This document shows positions 32,305 through 43,975 of a stretch of 64,000 bases of DNA, one piece after another (within the stretch, counting starts at the first letter, position 1; each line of letters opens with the position of its first letter). The DNA lies in contig QXEO01000243.1 of assembly GCA_007115705.1 (NCBI GenBank), positions 1,124,917-1,188,916 on the forward strand, given 5' to 3'. Position numbers and translations under genes: made by a program. A model generated the notes under the pieces. That model saw only the letters and a program-made list of their open reading frames with translations, was not told where the DNA came from and did no database searches. The stretch comes from Dactylis glomerata (taxonomy: Eukaryota; Streptophyta; Magnoliopsida; Poales; Poaceae).

Positions 32305-35300
32305 CTATAGCCTGGAGAGCTTGAGCTGCTGCTTCAGCAGCGGCCGGAGGTGCTCCTGGTACCCATCTGGCACCACCGTCTCGTTCAGGGGGTCCTTCCA
32401 GGCCTCCTCGTATAGCGCAGGGTACACATTCCCGTCGTATCGCCCGAGGACCGAACTCAGGTAGTGGTCTGTGTAGTCGAACGCGTCAACTAGCGCTACA
32501 GCATTTGGCCGCACCTGAAGCACCCAGCGCACCAATGTAAGACACTCAGTAAGCAATAGCTTCATCCTCTCGGGGATTAACAGCACGTCGCAGCAGAGAT
32601 GATTGGCCTACCTGCGCATAGAGCTTTACGAGCTGCTCGTTGGCTAGTGCTCCCTGTTTGGGCGTAATGCACCCTGTTGAGAGGAAGTCACCCAGGTGCT
32701 TGTGGAGGAGATGGAGCGCGTAGATGTTGCAAAGGTTTTGGAGCTGATCCTTTACTCCTTGACCAATGATATCCTGCTGCAGTTTCTCGATGAACCTACA
32801 GACAGGGAGAAGAAAAATCAATGAATACTTGTTACTGCACATGGTACTACAAAAGCTCCAGGAACTAAATGTCTCCACAGTTCAAGACTGACTACTCACT
32901 TGGTTACAATGATCAACTGGACATGAGCCACAGCAGACTCGAGCAAATCAGGGGAGAGCTCAGAGAAACCTGCAAGACAGTAGTAAGTTTCCAAATTTTT
33001 AAGAAAAACTGCTCGTTTTGAAGTTTCTAGTTGAGTATATGCAATAACAACCTTCTTCTTGGCTTGGAGCCTTGCTTATGTTCTGGGCACAGTTTACCGC
33101 CATCCTCAGAGCCCTAGCTTCAAACACCTCTCTTATGGCAGCAGGATTAAGCCAATCTTCAGCTGTAGAATATCACACAAGAATTAGTATCGTGATCATC
33201 ATAAGGTCAATATAATAGTGTGCCTGAAATCTTACTGCATACCTGTATTTACAGAACTTTTGCATTTTATCAAGTACTGTATGTTGCCCATGTATGCTGT
33301 TGTACCAACTGGTTGATTCCCCGAGGCCAACTGAGAAACAGTCTTCATTAAGAACCTTGCAACCTGCAGAGAGCGCCGTAGATTGTGATTGTATTTTTTG
33401 TCAAAACCAAACCAAGGTAAAAAACAGGTTAACAGAGATCAGATGCATGCAGCCTGTCGGAGCAGAAGAACAGCTCACTAACCTGCAAAAGCAAAACGAC
33501 ATTGTCTCCTTCATAAGTGCAAGCAGGAACATAGACCGCAAACAATTCAGGAAGCCCACTGCTGTTCAGGTAACCATGTCCACCACAGAGCTTTCGGCAT
33601 TCTTCAATCGCGTCCTGCATAACAATAAGAGACTAGGGTTATTCCAGAACAATAATTTATGAAATGCATCCCCTATATACTGACTAGAGCATGCATGTGA
33701 AATCCTAGATTATAAGCTCTTCTTGGACAGTTCGTATGTTCCACTGACACACTGACACTTCAGCAACACAGCTAAATTGACAACATTTCATATCGAAATT
33801 GAAGAATATAGAAAATTTCGAGCTCAGAATTTTTTGTTAATATAAAAAATGCGCGGTAAAGATGAACTGATGAAAATAGAAGACTACATTTGCACAATCG
33901 GTATATCCAGTGAGCAAGTATAGTTCTTAAAGGCACTATTGTATCGATTAATTATACGTACAGCTGTTGCAGATGTTGTGACAGACTTCAGCCCAGCAGT
34001 ACAGGCATGAGCCTCTGGCAGTGTTGAGAAGTCCTTAGCTTCCAGCTTCTGTGTGACATCCGTGTACAGCCACTTCAGCCACTCACCCACAAATCTATAT
34101 GCATAAGCTGAAGCCAGCAAAGGAAAGAGCCTGCTCTGCTGAGTCTTGTAATTGAGAACCTGTAAGCAGTTTAAATACATTAGTCACTTGTTGGGAAGTT
34201 GGATTGTCATTTTGTTAATTTGCTTTGCATGTGACCAGTTTTACTTCTAGTTGGAGTGTTGGCCAGAGTAAACACAAAATTACACATGTTATTTCACTGA
34301 AGGAAATGAACAAATGTCAACCGGAAAAGGCGAACTATAGTACCTGAGTCTCAGGGCCACCAGCTTGGGAACCAAACTGCTTTCGGATAGCACTATACCT
34401 TACAGCAATGCAAACAGCACGAGACAGAGCCTTAGAAGCATCTGCAACAATTGTTTGACGAACATAAACCATTGTCCCATAAAGTAGCTGCTTTGGGACA
34501 TCTGAGTGTACATATTTGCCCTCCCTTGTAACTTGAGAAAGCCTGAAAGAAACAACCATGGCATTTTCTAGGAGGGTTATACCAATTTATATTTGGTAAA
34601 CACATAAAGTGTCATAGAAACAGAGCATGTCCATGAACAAACCTCATCAACATTTGATCCCTTGGGATGCGCACATGGTCAAAGCGCAGAACACCATTAT
34701 CCATGCTGTTATATGCACCACTGCCAAATTTCCCGCCAATATCACCAAGAGTAATGCCCGGAAGCGGAGAGTGGTCATCCAAGCTTCGCAACTGCACAAT
34801 GAAACCTGGAATATGGACGTCATGAGTTATGATTCAAAGGAAAATCCCATTTGAAAGTCACCATAAAAATGCAAAAGGCTCTACCATGAATGCCATAGTC
34901 TTTTCCTTCCGTTATCAGACGGGCATAGACGACTGCATGAGTGGAAGCTTTTCCCAAGCCACCAGGCCACCACTGCACATGGAGAGGGGGAATCAAAAAC
35001 CATTCAATAAGCTCTTGAGAAATTTTGGATCACCAAGGAAATATAGCTAAGAAAGCAAGATCTTGAAATAAAGAAATAAATAGATAAAGTAGGTTACAAG
35101 ATATTACCTTGCTAGAGGTCAGAGTCGGGCTGTGCATAATAAACTCATCGGTATTTGGATCAAATGTGGCAGTTGTCTCAAGACCCTGGACATTTGAACC
35201 ATGACCAAGTTCAGTCTGGGCATAGCATCCAATTATTTGGAACTTGTACGCCATCGGTAACCACTTTTTCTGTTGTTCTTCAGTTCCTTGCCCTTTTATG

Positions 35301-36696
35301 GCAGGAACAAACATGCCCTGCAAAAGGAGTATTGCATTAAGTGTTGCTGTCAATTTGAGAAAATAATTTTTATTCTTAGCTGCAGTGGTTACAAAATCAT
35401 AGAAAATTTAAGTGCACTGAGGTTAAATTTATCAAGGTTAAATACTGTGATGAATCTTGTCTTGCAATTAATTCTACATCTATACGAGAAGCAATCAGTT
35501 GAACACAGTGTAGGACCAACTCAAGGGCGTCCCCAGGACATAAGCCAAGCGAAAAAACAGTCAAATGCTTGAGAAACGAACGCAACATACCCAGTGGAGA
35601 TCAACGTAACCAGGCTGGTCAACGTACAGCCTCAACAAATTTGCTTCCTCTTCTGTTAATCCAAAAAAAAGAACATGGTCGTACATCAGTCAAGAGTATA
35701 TAGATAGAAAATAAATGCTCAAGAAAGCTTTGGGTTGGTGTTGGGCATCCGTAAGACCTGTAAGGCGTAACTCGACGATGCGCTTCCACGCATGCGCCGC
35801 CTTCTTCAGCGTGTCCTTGAACAGCTCCTTCCTGGAGAGCATCGTCCTCGTGTCCTTGCGGAACACCTAGGTTGGAAATGAATGGATTGTAAGCGAACCC
35901 TTTGTTTCTATGAGGGGAATTTAGCAGTTGTCATCGTAGATTACGTGAATGGAACATTTTTACTGTGACAGAAATCTCTTGGGTAGAATACAGAACCTAA
36001 TAATGCTAGGCAATAGTTTGGCTGGGTGTTAGAACAGTCTCACAGTTGCTTATGGAATGAGTTGACTAGCCAGTTTCAGGATGGAAAATTAGCATACATA
36101 TATCCTAGTCCTAGTGGTCTAATCAAGAGTCGTGATAGCTACGGCGATCTGAAGAAGAAGACATCATGAAGTGAGCTAGTCAGGCAAAAGGGAGACGCTG
36201 AAAAGGTAGCATCAGTGGAACCCATGAGCATATTCCTAATGCGAGGACACCGGGGAGGTGAAGCATCCAAAGCTGGTTATGTCTGAGGCTGGCAATCCGC
36301 CGGGATAGACTAAACTATAGGGCGCGCAACAGACAATTATTGTGCGGTGCGGTTGCGGAATATTATGAAACAAATCGCGCGCGATACAGGTGGATCCTGC
36401 GGAGAAGTAACCAGTACAGAACATGTTGTAATCTAATTACGGGGAGAAGCGAAAAGATTGGTCGCCCGAGAACCGAGATCCACCTCCCATGGTGGGGGGG
36501 CGGCCAAATCGAACTGGAGAGGGAACAAGGGATGGGTGCTTACTGGGTCGGATGCGACGAGGCGGGCCATGCGGTCGTTGACCTCGACGGCGTGGCGGGA
36601 GCCGGCCCAGGCGACCTTCATGCCGTCGACGTCGAACTGCGCCGTGGCCCTCTCCCCGGCGAGGTGGTCCACCTCCCCTCCGTCCACCACCGCCAT
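32305..36696 (-). CDS. ACX1: Peroxisomal acyl-CoA oxidase, ACX1 type, 14 exons
   Basis: First enzyme of peroxisomal beta-oxidation. It oxidises medium/long-chain acyl-CoA with FAD and makes H2O2; plant ACX1 also shortens jasmonate precursors. Exons: 36696-36544, 35866-35758, 35652-35591, 35317-35108, 34972-34885, 34805-34643, 34542-34344, 34159-33962, 33614-33483, 33363-33243, 33162-33052, 32969-32900, 32795-32612, 32514-32305. They total 2010 nt, giving 669 residues in one frame, close to the 664 of the Arabidopsis enzyme. Visible motifs are YAQTELGHGSNVQGLETTA (about 140-158, FAD/acyl-CoA region), RIPRDQMLMRLSQV, LCGGHGY, and the catalytic Glu in ACTYEGDNVV (about residue 429). The last three residues, SRL, are a type 1 peroxisomal targeting signal. 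No damage is seen. Confidence 0.95.
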
Positions 36697-37259
36697 AGCT
36701 TGCCTCCTCCTAGCTGGTGCTGGTGTGTGGGGGAATTTCGTGTGGATGCGGTTGCGGGGAGTACAAGGGCGAGGCGAGAAGCGCGGTGCTGCGCGGTGTT
36801 GGAGGAGAGCACGAAGGCGAGAAGGAAGAGGGGAGGAGTATTAATGGCGTCCGGGTGTGCGTGCTGCTACTGGTCTCCTCTCCTCCTCCCTTGTGCTTCC
36901 GGTAGGGGTAGGTAGGTGTAGATGGCCGGTAGGGGAGGAGTATTAATGGCGTCCGGGTGTGCGTTGCGGCTTGTATCGTGCATCGCGTGTGGATTTTGCT
37001 CATCGCCGTCCACCTCGCGTTGGCTCTATCCGTAACCGTACTTGAATTTTCCCCATCTTTTCTGCGACCTGTATAAGTTGCAAATGTCAAAGACAATGTG
37101 TAATTTGTAGGGCTCAGTGAATCACTAAGACTGCAACCATTAGGCAAAATTTGGTTTTTGACCATGTTGTTTGTCCCACCCAAACAATATTCATGCAAGG
37201 AAGAAACATCCTAGAGGATGTGATCCTACATGAAACGGTCCACGAGCTTCACTAAAAAA
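36697..37259 (-). promoter_or_regulatory. ACX1 upstream region with a duplicated 34-bp block
   Basis: A 34-bp block containing 'gtattaatggcgtccgggtg' occurs at 36829-36862 and 36930-36963, 101 bp apart. Read on the minus strand it contains ATTAATA, a possible TATA-like element, so the oxidase may have two equivalent start regions 140-260 bp upstream of the ATG. No mapped start site is available. The rest, up to 37259, holds nothing I recognise. Confidence 0.45.
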
Positions 37260-37728
37260 ATTGAATGAGATCATGTTAAAAGTTAACTTTGAAAATGCAT
37301 ATGGTAAGGCCAAATGATATTTTCTTCAACAAACTCTAAGAAGATTGAAACGATTCTAAGAAGAGTGGCGTGCTTTGATCCCAAGTTTTTTCAATGGAGA
37401 GTCTGGCCAATAAAGTTAATAACTATATTTGTCATTACATCTAGAAAAAAGGATTAACAGAAGGTGACTCTTTTATACTATTTAATATGGTGGCTGATAC
37501 GCTAGTTATCATGACTGAGCGTGCAAAACTCGATGACCAAATTGAGGCGAAATTTTGGCATCTTGTGGATGGGGGTTTATCTATCCTCCAATGCGCGGAT
37601 GATACAATTCCTCTTTATGAATCATGATATTAGTCATTACATCTTAGAAAAAAGAATTAAGAGAAGGTGACCCTTTTCTCGCCAATATTATTTAATATGG
37701 TGGTTGATATGCTAGCTATCATGGCTGT
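37260..37728 (+). pseudogene. LINE reverse transcriptase remnant with an internal duplication
   Basis: Broken frames give LKVNFENAYGKAK, then after several stops LFNMVADTLVIMTERAK and VDGGLSILQCADDTI. These are blocks of a non-LTR reverse transcriptase, with CADD in place of the catalytic YADD/FADD. A second copy of the ILFNMV.D.LAIM part lies at 37635-37728. The fragment is cut off sharply where the tandem array begins. Confidence 0.75.
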
Positions 37729-39185
37729 GTTTGACACGAGAAAAACGTACGACACTCCGCGAGGTAGGGGCGGTATCGTCGTTCTCTCATTCGCACCAGG
37801 GAACGGTAAAAAGAAAGAAAGTGTGTGGGCGTGCCAGTGTATCATGAATACACAAAGAAAACAAATATGAGGGAAAAGTATTTCATTAATCTTTGAGATA
37901 ACAAATACAATTCTCATATGATTGCGCTTCGTGTGGCCTGCTAGCACGGCCAGCCTGACTATGGCGATTGTGCGATCTCTTGGTTCCCGGGGCCTCGAAA
38001 GGCTACCGGTTAATTAATCCCGCGGGTTACGCCACGAGACACCTCCGATTAAGCCGTGTGGTCGTCTTCGTCGTCTTTGCTTCACGTCCTGCATGCATGA
38101 TGATGGTGAAGTGTGTGGGTAGCGGCAGAGCCCGTGTCCTCGTCGGTACACGCGCCGCTGAAAACGTGGCCTTTGCTCCGGCCTCGCCCGCCCTCGCCGT
38201 TGCGCCTCGTCGGTCTTGAACGGCGATGATAAGTGTTGTTGAAGTAGCATGATGCAGTCCGCTTGGCTTGGACTTCTAGACGACTTTAACGGCTTCGTCG
38301 GGGTGTGCAAGGGGTATGCCTCGCGAGAGTAACTTTAGGAGACCGACGTCGGTGTAGAACCAACGCTCGCAGTCTAAGCCGGCTTGGCCGGAGTGGTCGG
38401 CACCACGTCTAGCCCGGCGCCGAGTACACGGCAGCCGGCGTAGTCGAAGGCACCGTCTCACAAGGTCACGGAGAGGTGACGTCGGGTCGGATTCATGGCG
38501 AAGTGGCGGAGCTCGTCGCGCAGTATGGCGCCATGAGCTGCCATGACCATGCACGTGCATGGGACATGCACTCAATGCATGCACGCACAGCTAGCTCGAT
38601 CCATGCAGGCTTCAGACTTGCTCCATTGCTTGAATCATGCTGCTGTTGATCTTCTCGTCAAGCTATCCTAGCTAGCTCGACCAGGCCGGTCTCGGATAGA
38701 CACCAACGACCCGCGGGTGGGTCAGCTCTTCTACCGGAACCTGTACGCCGCTTCGGTCCTGTAAGCAAGGCTTGCACGCCGAGCGTCAGGCTAAACGTCT
38801 ATTTGGGCATCGTCCACGGAAGTGAATATGCCGCCGTGCTGCACTCCGGCATGGTGCCACCGATGTCATCTTCGGCGCCGTCTGTGCGCGGATATGGAGA
38901 AGATGCCGGGCTGCACGCCAGCAGCCTTGGTGCTGCAGTTGTTGTTGTGGTTGGGGAAATATCAAGGGCGCCAGGCTACGCGACAGCCCTGAGCCGCTGA
39001 TGTCGTCTCACTGGTGGAAAAAGGGGCTTCCATTCGACCCTTTTGTCTCGAACCAAATTCGATCCGCGACCAAAGGGTTCATCAGTCCCGGTTCATTTCA
39101 AAATGTGGGCCAGGGAGCATTAGTCCCGGTTCAAAAGGGACCTTCAGTCCCAGTTTCACCTAACAGCCGGGACTAATGCCCCGTG

Positions 39186-39264
39186 AACCTTTAGTCCCGG
39201 CTCGTAGCACCAACCGGGACTAAAGGTGCCCTTTAGTCCCGGTTGGTGCCACGAGCCGGGACTA
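39186..39264. repeat. Long inverted repeat near the left CACTA end (copy 1)
   Basis: 'ctttagtcccggctcgtagc' pairs with 'ggtgccacgagccgggacta' across 'accaaccgggactaaaggtg'. It forms a hairpin with a stem of about 35 bp and few mismatches. The same structure occurs in copies 2 and 3 (about 49812-49890 and 60433-60511). Confidence 0.75.
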
Positions 39265-39430
39265 ATCACCCATTCAAACGAACCGCCCACTTCGCGCCAG
39301 TTATCCTCGACGACATTAACGACGACGCTTCGTATATCGTCGTGCTGATCGGGAACCGCCGGCGACGCGTTGGAACTCGATCTGCATTCACATCGCCGGC
39401 GTGTGCTCTCTCATCTTCTCCCTCTTTCAC

Positions 39431-39438
39431 TATATAAA
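39431..39438 (+). promoter_or_regulatory. TATA box of the captured exonuclease (copy 1)
   Basis: TATATAAA lies 112 bp upstream of the ATG at 39550 and is preceded by a pyrimidine-rich stretch, as in plant promoters. The same box is at 50057-50064 and 60678-60685 in copies 2 and 3. Confidence 0.6.
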
Positions 39439-39549
39439 TCACTCAACATTTGATCATCTTCTTCCCCAAAACATCCCTCTTCTTCTTCCCCAAAACCTCT
39501 CCCACACATCACCATACCGCCGGCGCCCGCGAGCTCTCCCTCGGCGACA

Positions 39550-40276
39550 ATGGAGGAGCAACAATGGCCCCGGTCTCGGGTCTACTACGTGGTCATCGAA
39601 GAGATGAACTTCACCATCACGGAGACCCTCCGTGCTTCGAGGGTGGAGAAGTGGATCGGCAAGGTCAAGCGCCGGTTCCTCGACGACGCACCGGTCAAGT
39701 GCGTGGGCTTGGATTGTGAGTTCACCACTCACGAGGTCCCGCAGCGTGCCGCCGTCCTTCAACTCTCGGTGGCATCCGAGATATTGATCTTCCAAATTTG
39801 TAAGGCCAATGCCGTGCCGCAACTCCTCAAGGACTTCTTGAAGAACACCACCATCAAGTTTGTTGGTGCCGCCATCGACAATGATCTGCGCAAGCTAAGC
39901 CCATACAGAATTGTTATTCCGTCCGCATATGATCTTCAACAAGTTGTCCCAAACCCCACTAGCAAGCCAACGCCGAGTCTCTATGATTTGGCCAATGCTA
40001 TTATTGGGACACATCTTGAGAAGAAGAAGAGGGACAACAAGAAGAAGAAGGACAAGAAGAAGAAGGGAGAAGAAGAAGAAGAAGAAGAAGAAGAAGAAAA
40101 AAAAGAAAAGAAAAGAAGAAGATGATCTAATTTTTGGTTGGGAAAAAGTTCCATTGAGCATGAACCAACTAAAATATGCCGCTTTAGATGCTCGCCTAGG
40201 CTTTGAGATAGCTAGGAGATTCTGGAAGCTAAATGGCTACAATAGCAATGTTGATCGTCTTAACCTTAATAATTAG
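39550..40276 (+). pseudogene. Captured Werner-like 3'-5' exonuclease, copy 1 (frameshifted at a GAA repeat)
   Basis: DEDDy-family exonuclease domain. Motif I is in KCVGLDCEFTTHEVPQRAAV (about residues 54-73), motif II is IDNDLRKLSP with the catalytic Asp of ND, and motif III is MNQLKYAALDARLGFEIA. Such proteins remove nucleotides from DNA or RNA 3' ends; plants have several WRN-exo-like copies. The frame from the ATG runs through motifs I and II, then leaves frame inside a GAA-rich tract (40019-40120) and ends with KRRR and a stop. Motif III lies in another frame and ends NLNN at 40276. No intron is visible, so capture may have been from an intronless gene or an mRNA. Host gene status is unlikely given its place inside a CACTA. 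Confidence 0.8.
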
Positions 40277-40659
40277 GTGGATGATTATATATATGTATGG
40301 AAAAATGTTGGATGAGCAATTGGAAAAATGTTGGATGAGCCATATTGGATGAGTATGTTTGAAAAAATGTACTCCATTTGTTTCGGTTAACAAAGTCAAT
40401 TAATTTTCGAATTTGTGATTTTTCAAGTATTTTTGCTTTTTTGAATATTTTAATCATCCGAAAATTAATAATTAAATTATATATAAAGAATATTTGAAAT
40501 TCATTGGTGCTTATTATTCGTAATCATTGTTTCTTATTTTGTGAATTTATTTGGAATTTAAAAAAGTAATATTATATATTACCAAAGTGTATAGGTTAAT
40601 AGAATAGGTACCATACCATTATCAAGAAGTCGCGAGCGCAGTCTTGGAAGCTAGTAGGG

Positions 40660-40728
40660 AAGGAATGGAGAAGTTAAGCGTGCTAAGGGTGGAGCAGTGT
40701 GAGGATGGGTGACCGACCGGGAAGTGAG
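40660..40728 (+). ncRNA. 5S-rRNA-like internal-promoter sequence in CACTA copy 1
   Basis: GAAGTTAAGCGTGCT (40670-40684) equals 5S rRNA box A. 'ggatgggtgacc' (40703-40714) equals box C, and 'gggtggagcagtgtga' sits where the intermediate element belongs; 'gggaagt' follows. The 5' part of 5S is not recognisable, so this is a 5S-derived relic that might still bind TFIIIA, not a working rRNA gene. Confidence 0.65.
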
Positions 40729-41104
40729 GACCACAAGTACTTGTAATTTGATATGTGATATGGAGTGAGAGCCATAAGTATCTAATTCTATATGAGAATA
40801 GAGATGATTAGATAATAGAGAAATAAAGAAAAATACAGAAATAAAGAAAATACAGAAATTCTGAAACAGAAAATACAATTTTATACCGAATGGACCTATA
40901 GTCCCGGTCCGTGTTAGGAACCGGGACCAAAGGTCCTCAAGCCGCAACACATGCCCAGGGCCACGTGGCGGACCATTGGTCCCGGTTCATAAACGACCGG
41001 GACTAAAGGCTGAAGCCTTTAGTCGCGCTTTGTTAGTCCCGGTTGCCGAAACCGGGATTAATGGTCTTTACAAACCGGGATTGAAGGCCTTTTTTCCACC
41101 AGTG

Positions 41105-42480
41105 CTGGCATCATCCGCCGGGGAAATCAAGAGCGCGCCAGGCTGCACGCCGGCAGCCTCCGTGATGCCGTCATCGTGGTCGGGGAAGTATCGTGGGCGC
41201 CATGCTGCACGCCGGCAGCCCCGAGCTGCCGACACCATCTTCTTGGGCTTCGTTCGCCGTGTGACTCAAGAGCACGCCCGGCTGTACACCGGCAGCCTTC
41301 GCCCTGTCATGTCATGGTTGGGAAAGTATCATGGGCGCCGGGCTGCGCGCGCCGGCAGCCCTGAGGCCGCGGACGCCATCGTCTTGGGCATCGTCCGGAC
41401 GTGGGAGTGGAGACGGCGTTCCGGGCTGCACGCCGGCAGTCTCCATGCCGTCGCCGTCGTCTAGGGTAAGCGTCGACGAAGTGAATGCCGAGCTACACAC
41501 CGGCAGCCTCCACGCTGCCCTTGTTGTCCTCGACGTCGTCCACAGAATTGAAGATGACGCCGGACTGCCTGTCGGCAGCCTCTGCGCCGACGTCTTCAGT
41601 GTCGTCGGAGTGAAGGTGGCACCTTGGTTGCACGGCGGTAGCCTTCGAGCACCGACACCGCCATTGTGGACGCCATCCATGGGAGTGAAGATGTCAGGCT
41701 GTACGCGAGCACCGGGTACCATCGTCTTCGCATAGGTCGGAGATGTGAAAATGGCGCCGAGTTGCACACTGGCCACCTACTCCATCGTCGGCGGTGTGGT
41801 CCAAGGTGATGAAGAAGACGCCAGTGTGCACACCGTCCGTCTACGCCGTCTTCGGCGCCGTCCAAGGTGGTGAAGCGGGCGCCGGGCTGCATGTAGGCTG
41901 CCTATGCCGTCGACCTCGGCGTGGTCCAAGGTGGTGAAGAAGACGCCGGGGTGCACACCGTCCGTCTACGCCGTCTTCGGCGCCGTCCAAGGTGGTGAAG
42001 CGGGCGCCGGGCTGCATGTAGGCTGCCTATGCCGTCGACCTCGGCGTAGTCCAAGGTGGTGAAGAGGGTGCTGGGCTGCACCCGACGCCGTCATCTTGGG
42101 TGATGTCCGCCACGGGAGTCGAGGGTGTGTAGGGCTGCAAGCCGGCAACCTCCATGCCGCCGTCGTCGTGATGGTCGGGGGAGTAGCGTGGGCACCGGAT
42201 TGTAGGCCGGAGGCCTCATCGCCATCGTCCTTGACGCGGTTCGAGGTGGTGAAGACGGAGGTGAGCTGCACCTAGCACCATCATCTTGGACGATGTCTGC
42301 CGCGGGCATCGAGGGTGCGTAGGGCTGCACTCTGGTAGCCTCCACGCCGTCGTTCTTTTGGTGGTCGTGGGCGCCGAGCTGTACGTCGGCAGCCTTGCCG
42401 CCAGCCCCTATATTATCTCCTCGTGGTGCCGTACCACATCTCTTCCAACGGCAGCAGGTGCAATGCCGTCTCCCAGCGAG
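41105..42480. repeat. GC-rich minisatellite right of the CACTA (copy 1)
   Basis: Degenerate repeats around 'gaagatggcgccgggctgca' and 'gccggcagcct', units of roughly 60-90 bp. They include a better-defined 125-bp repeat with units starting at 41831 and 41956. Similar sequence occurs left of the CACTA (38800-39008) and at 46480-47600. The long frames here on both strands come from composition and period, not from genes. Equivalents are 51726-53100 and 62339-63830. Confidence 0.8.
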
Positions 42481-43710
42481 GTGAATGCATGCCTGTGTTG
42501 AATAGACAAAAGAAGAGAGAAGAGAGGGAGTGTTAACCTGTATTCTCACCATTAGGGATCGTTAGCTTCTCCATGGCAGTTCTTCCTTGATCTTGATGTA
42601 TATGCTGTTTTGGGTGTGTTAATGGATTGGAGCTGCATGGCTTGTGCGTGACTTCTCCCTCCTAGGTGTGAGCCGTCTCTTGCCGACGGTGCCACGGCCG
42701 CTTGTTCTTGGCGCCGCGCGCGGACGGCGGCCTCCTGCCGATGTCCGACGTGTGATGGTTCTCCCAGTCTTCCTCTTGCTTCTGATCCGATCTCCTGTGC
42801 CTCCGCAGCGGGCGACGCCGGATGGATGGCAATCGAGCGCTGGTTATTCGGAATCTGTTTCGTGCGGAGATGCTTATCTTATCGCCCGGGCGCTAGCTCT
42901 CCGGCGGAACCGCGGCTTTCCAATGAAGTCTGTTTCGCTCTGATGCTTATCAGATTGCACGACCAGCTGGCCAAAATATCTTGTACACTTGAGGCAAACG
43001 GATCCGGTATGCTGACCCGCGCGCGTATACACGAATCGGCCGGCGTATACGCGCAGCCGTAGATTGTACGGCTTGTACCCGTACGCGTGAGCTTGGATTC
43101 ATGCATGCACGTTCGATGGCTCAAACGATTTGCTAGCTTCATGCATATGCAAGTATTGGATCGATCAAACGGATGATCAGTTCCATGCATGCACATAAGC
43201 AACTTGCTGTTGGTACTAGCTTAGACTTGCATTTAAATTTGTCGCCGGCTTGTTAGCCGCGTACAAAAAAGCGTCGAACAAATGCCCCTCGCCAAGGCGA
43301 GGTCGAGCGCGAAGCAAGTCGACCTCGGCTTGGCGAAAGTTCCGACGCAACCAGTATTTGTGCAGTCTGAACCTTCACGTCTTGGGAGGCATACTAGGTC
43401 ATAGTTGACGTAGATGATTTTGCGACTCGGGGTGACATGCCCCGAATGCCGAGTGTTGTTGTAGATTAGTGCGGGTATGTACGTCCGCACTCATGCGTAT
43501 GAAGAAAGCTAGTTGGGACCGATACCATCCAACCGGTCAGTCTCCTTCATCTTCATTCCATGGCGAATTAACATGCCACATCTTGAAGTGGTTTTATCAA
43601 CCTAGTCGCGACCGCCTCGCCACTGCGGTGCCAGCCGACTAGATTGAAGGGTTTCACAGATTCACGCTAGCCGCACTGGCGCATTGCACTGCTCCCGTAT
43701 CTTCAAGTGT

Positions 43711-43975
43711 CGATGCAGATGAGATGTCGGGAAGACATCAACGTCATCACCGCCTCGACGTTGCCAAAGTGGGTTGATGTAGATGAGATGCCGGGATGAC
43801 ATCGGCGTTAATGCCGCCCCGACATTGCCAAAGTAGGTTGGTGTAGATGAGATGTCGGGAAGACATCAGCGTCATCGCCGCCCCGACGTTGCCGAAGTAG
43901 GTTGGTGTAGATGAGACGCCCGGATGACATCGGTGTCAATGCCACCCCGACATCAACGAAGTAGGTTGGTGTAGA
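43711..43975. repeat. 66-bp tandem repeat (copy 1)
   Basis: Four diverged units around 'gtagatgagatgtcgggaag' and 'acatcagcgtcatcgccgcc'. The equivalent in copy 2 is 54332-54595. Confidence 0.85.

Larger units (their letters stand above)
39009..41104. mobile_element. CACTA element in array copy 1
   Basis: Starts CACTGGTGGAAAAAGG and ends CCTTTTTTCCACCAGTG, with subterminal inverted copies of 'tagtcccggtt'. It is non-autonomous: no TNP2-like transposase. It carries a promoter, an exonuclease gene and a 5S-like stretch. The 3-bp flanks TCT and CTG do not form a perfect target duplication. Confidence 0.85.

Noticed and set aside
40660..40728. Functional 5S rRNA gene
   Set aside because: Only the internal promoter part is kept; the first half and the 3' end of 5S are missing.
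39001..41110. Clean 3-bp target duplication for the CACTA element
   Set aside because: Flanks are TCT and CTG; only CT is shared, so I do not claim a duplication.
41331..42552. Several frames of 130-160 codons on both strands in the GC-rich blocks of the array
   Set aside because: They follow the minisatellite period, overlap each other in opposite strands and have no motif.
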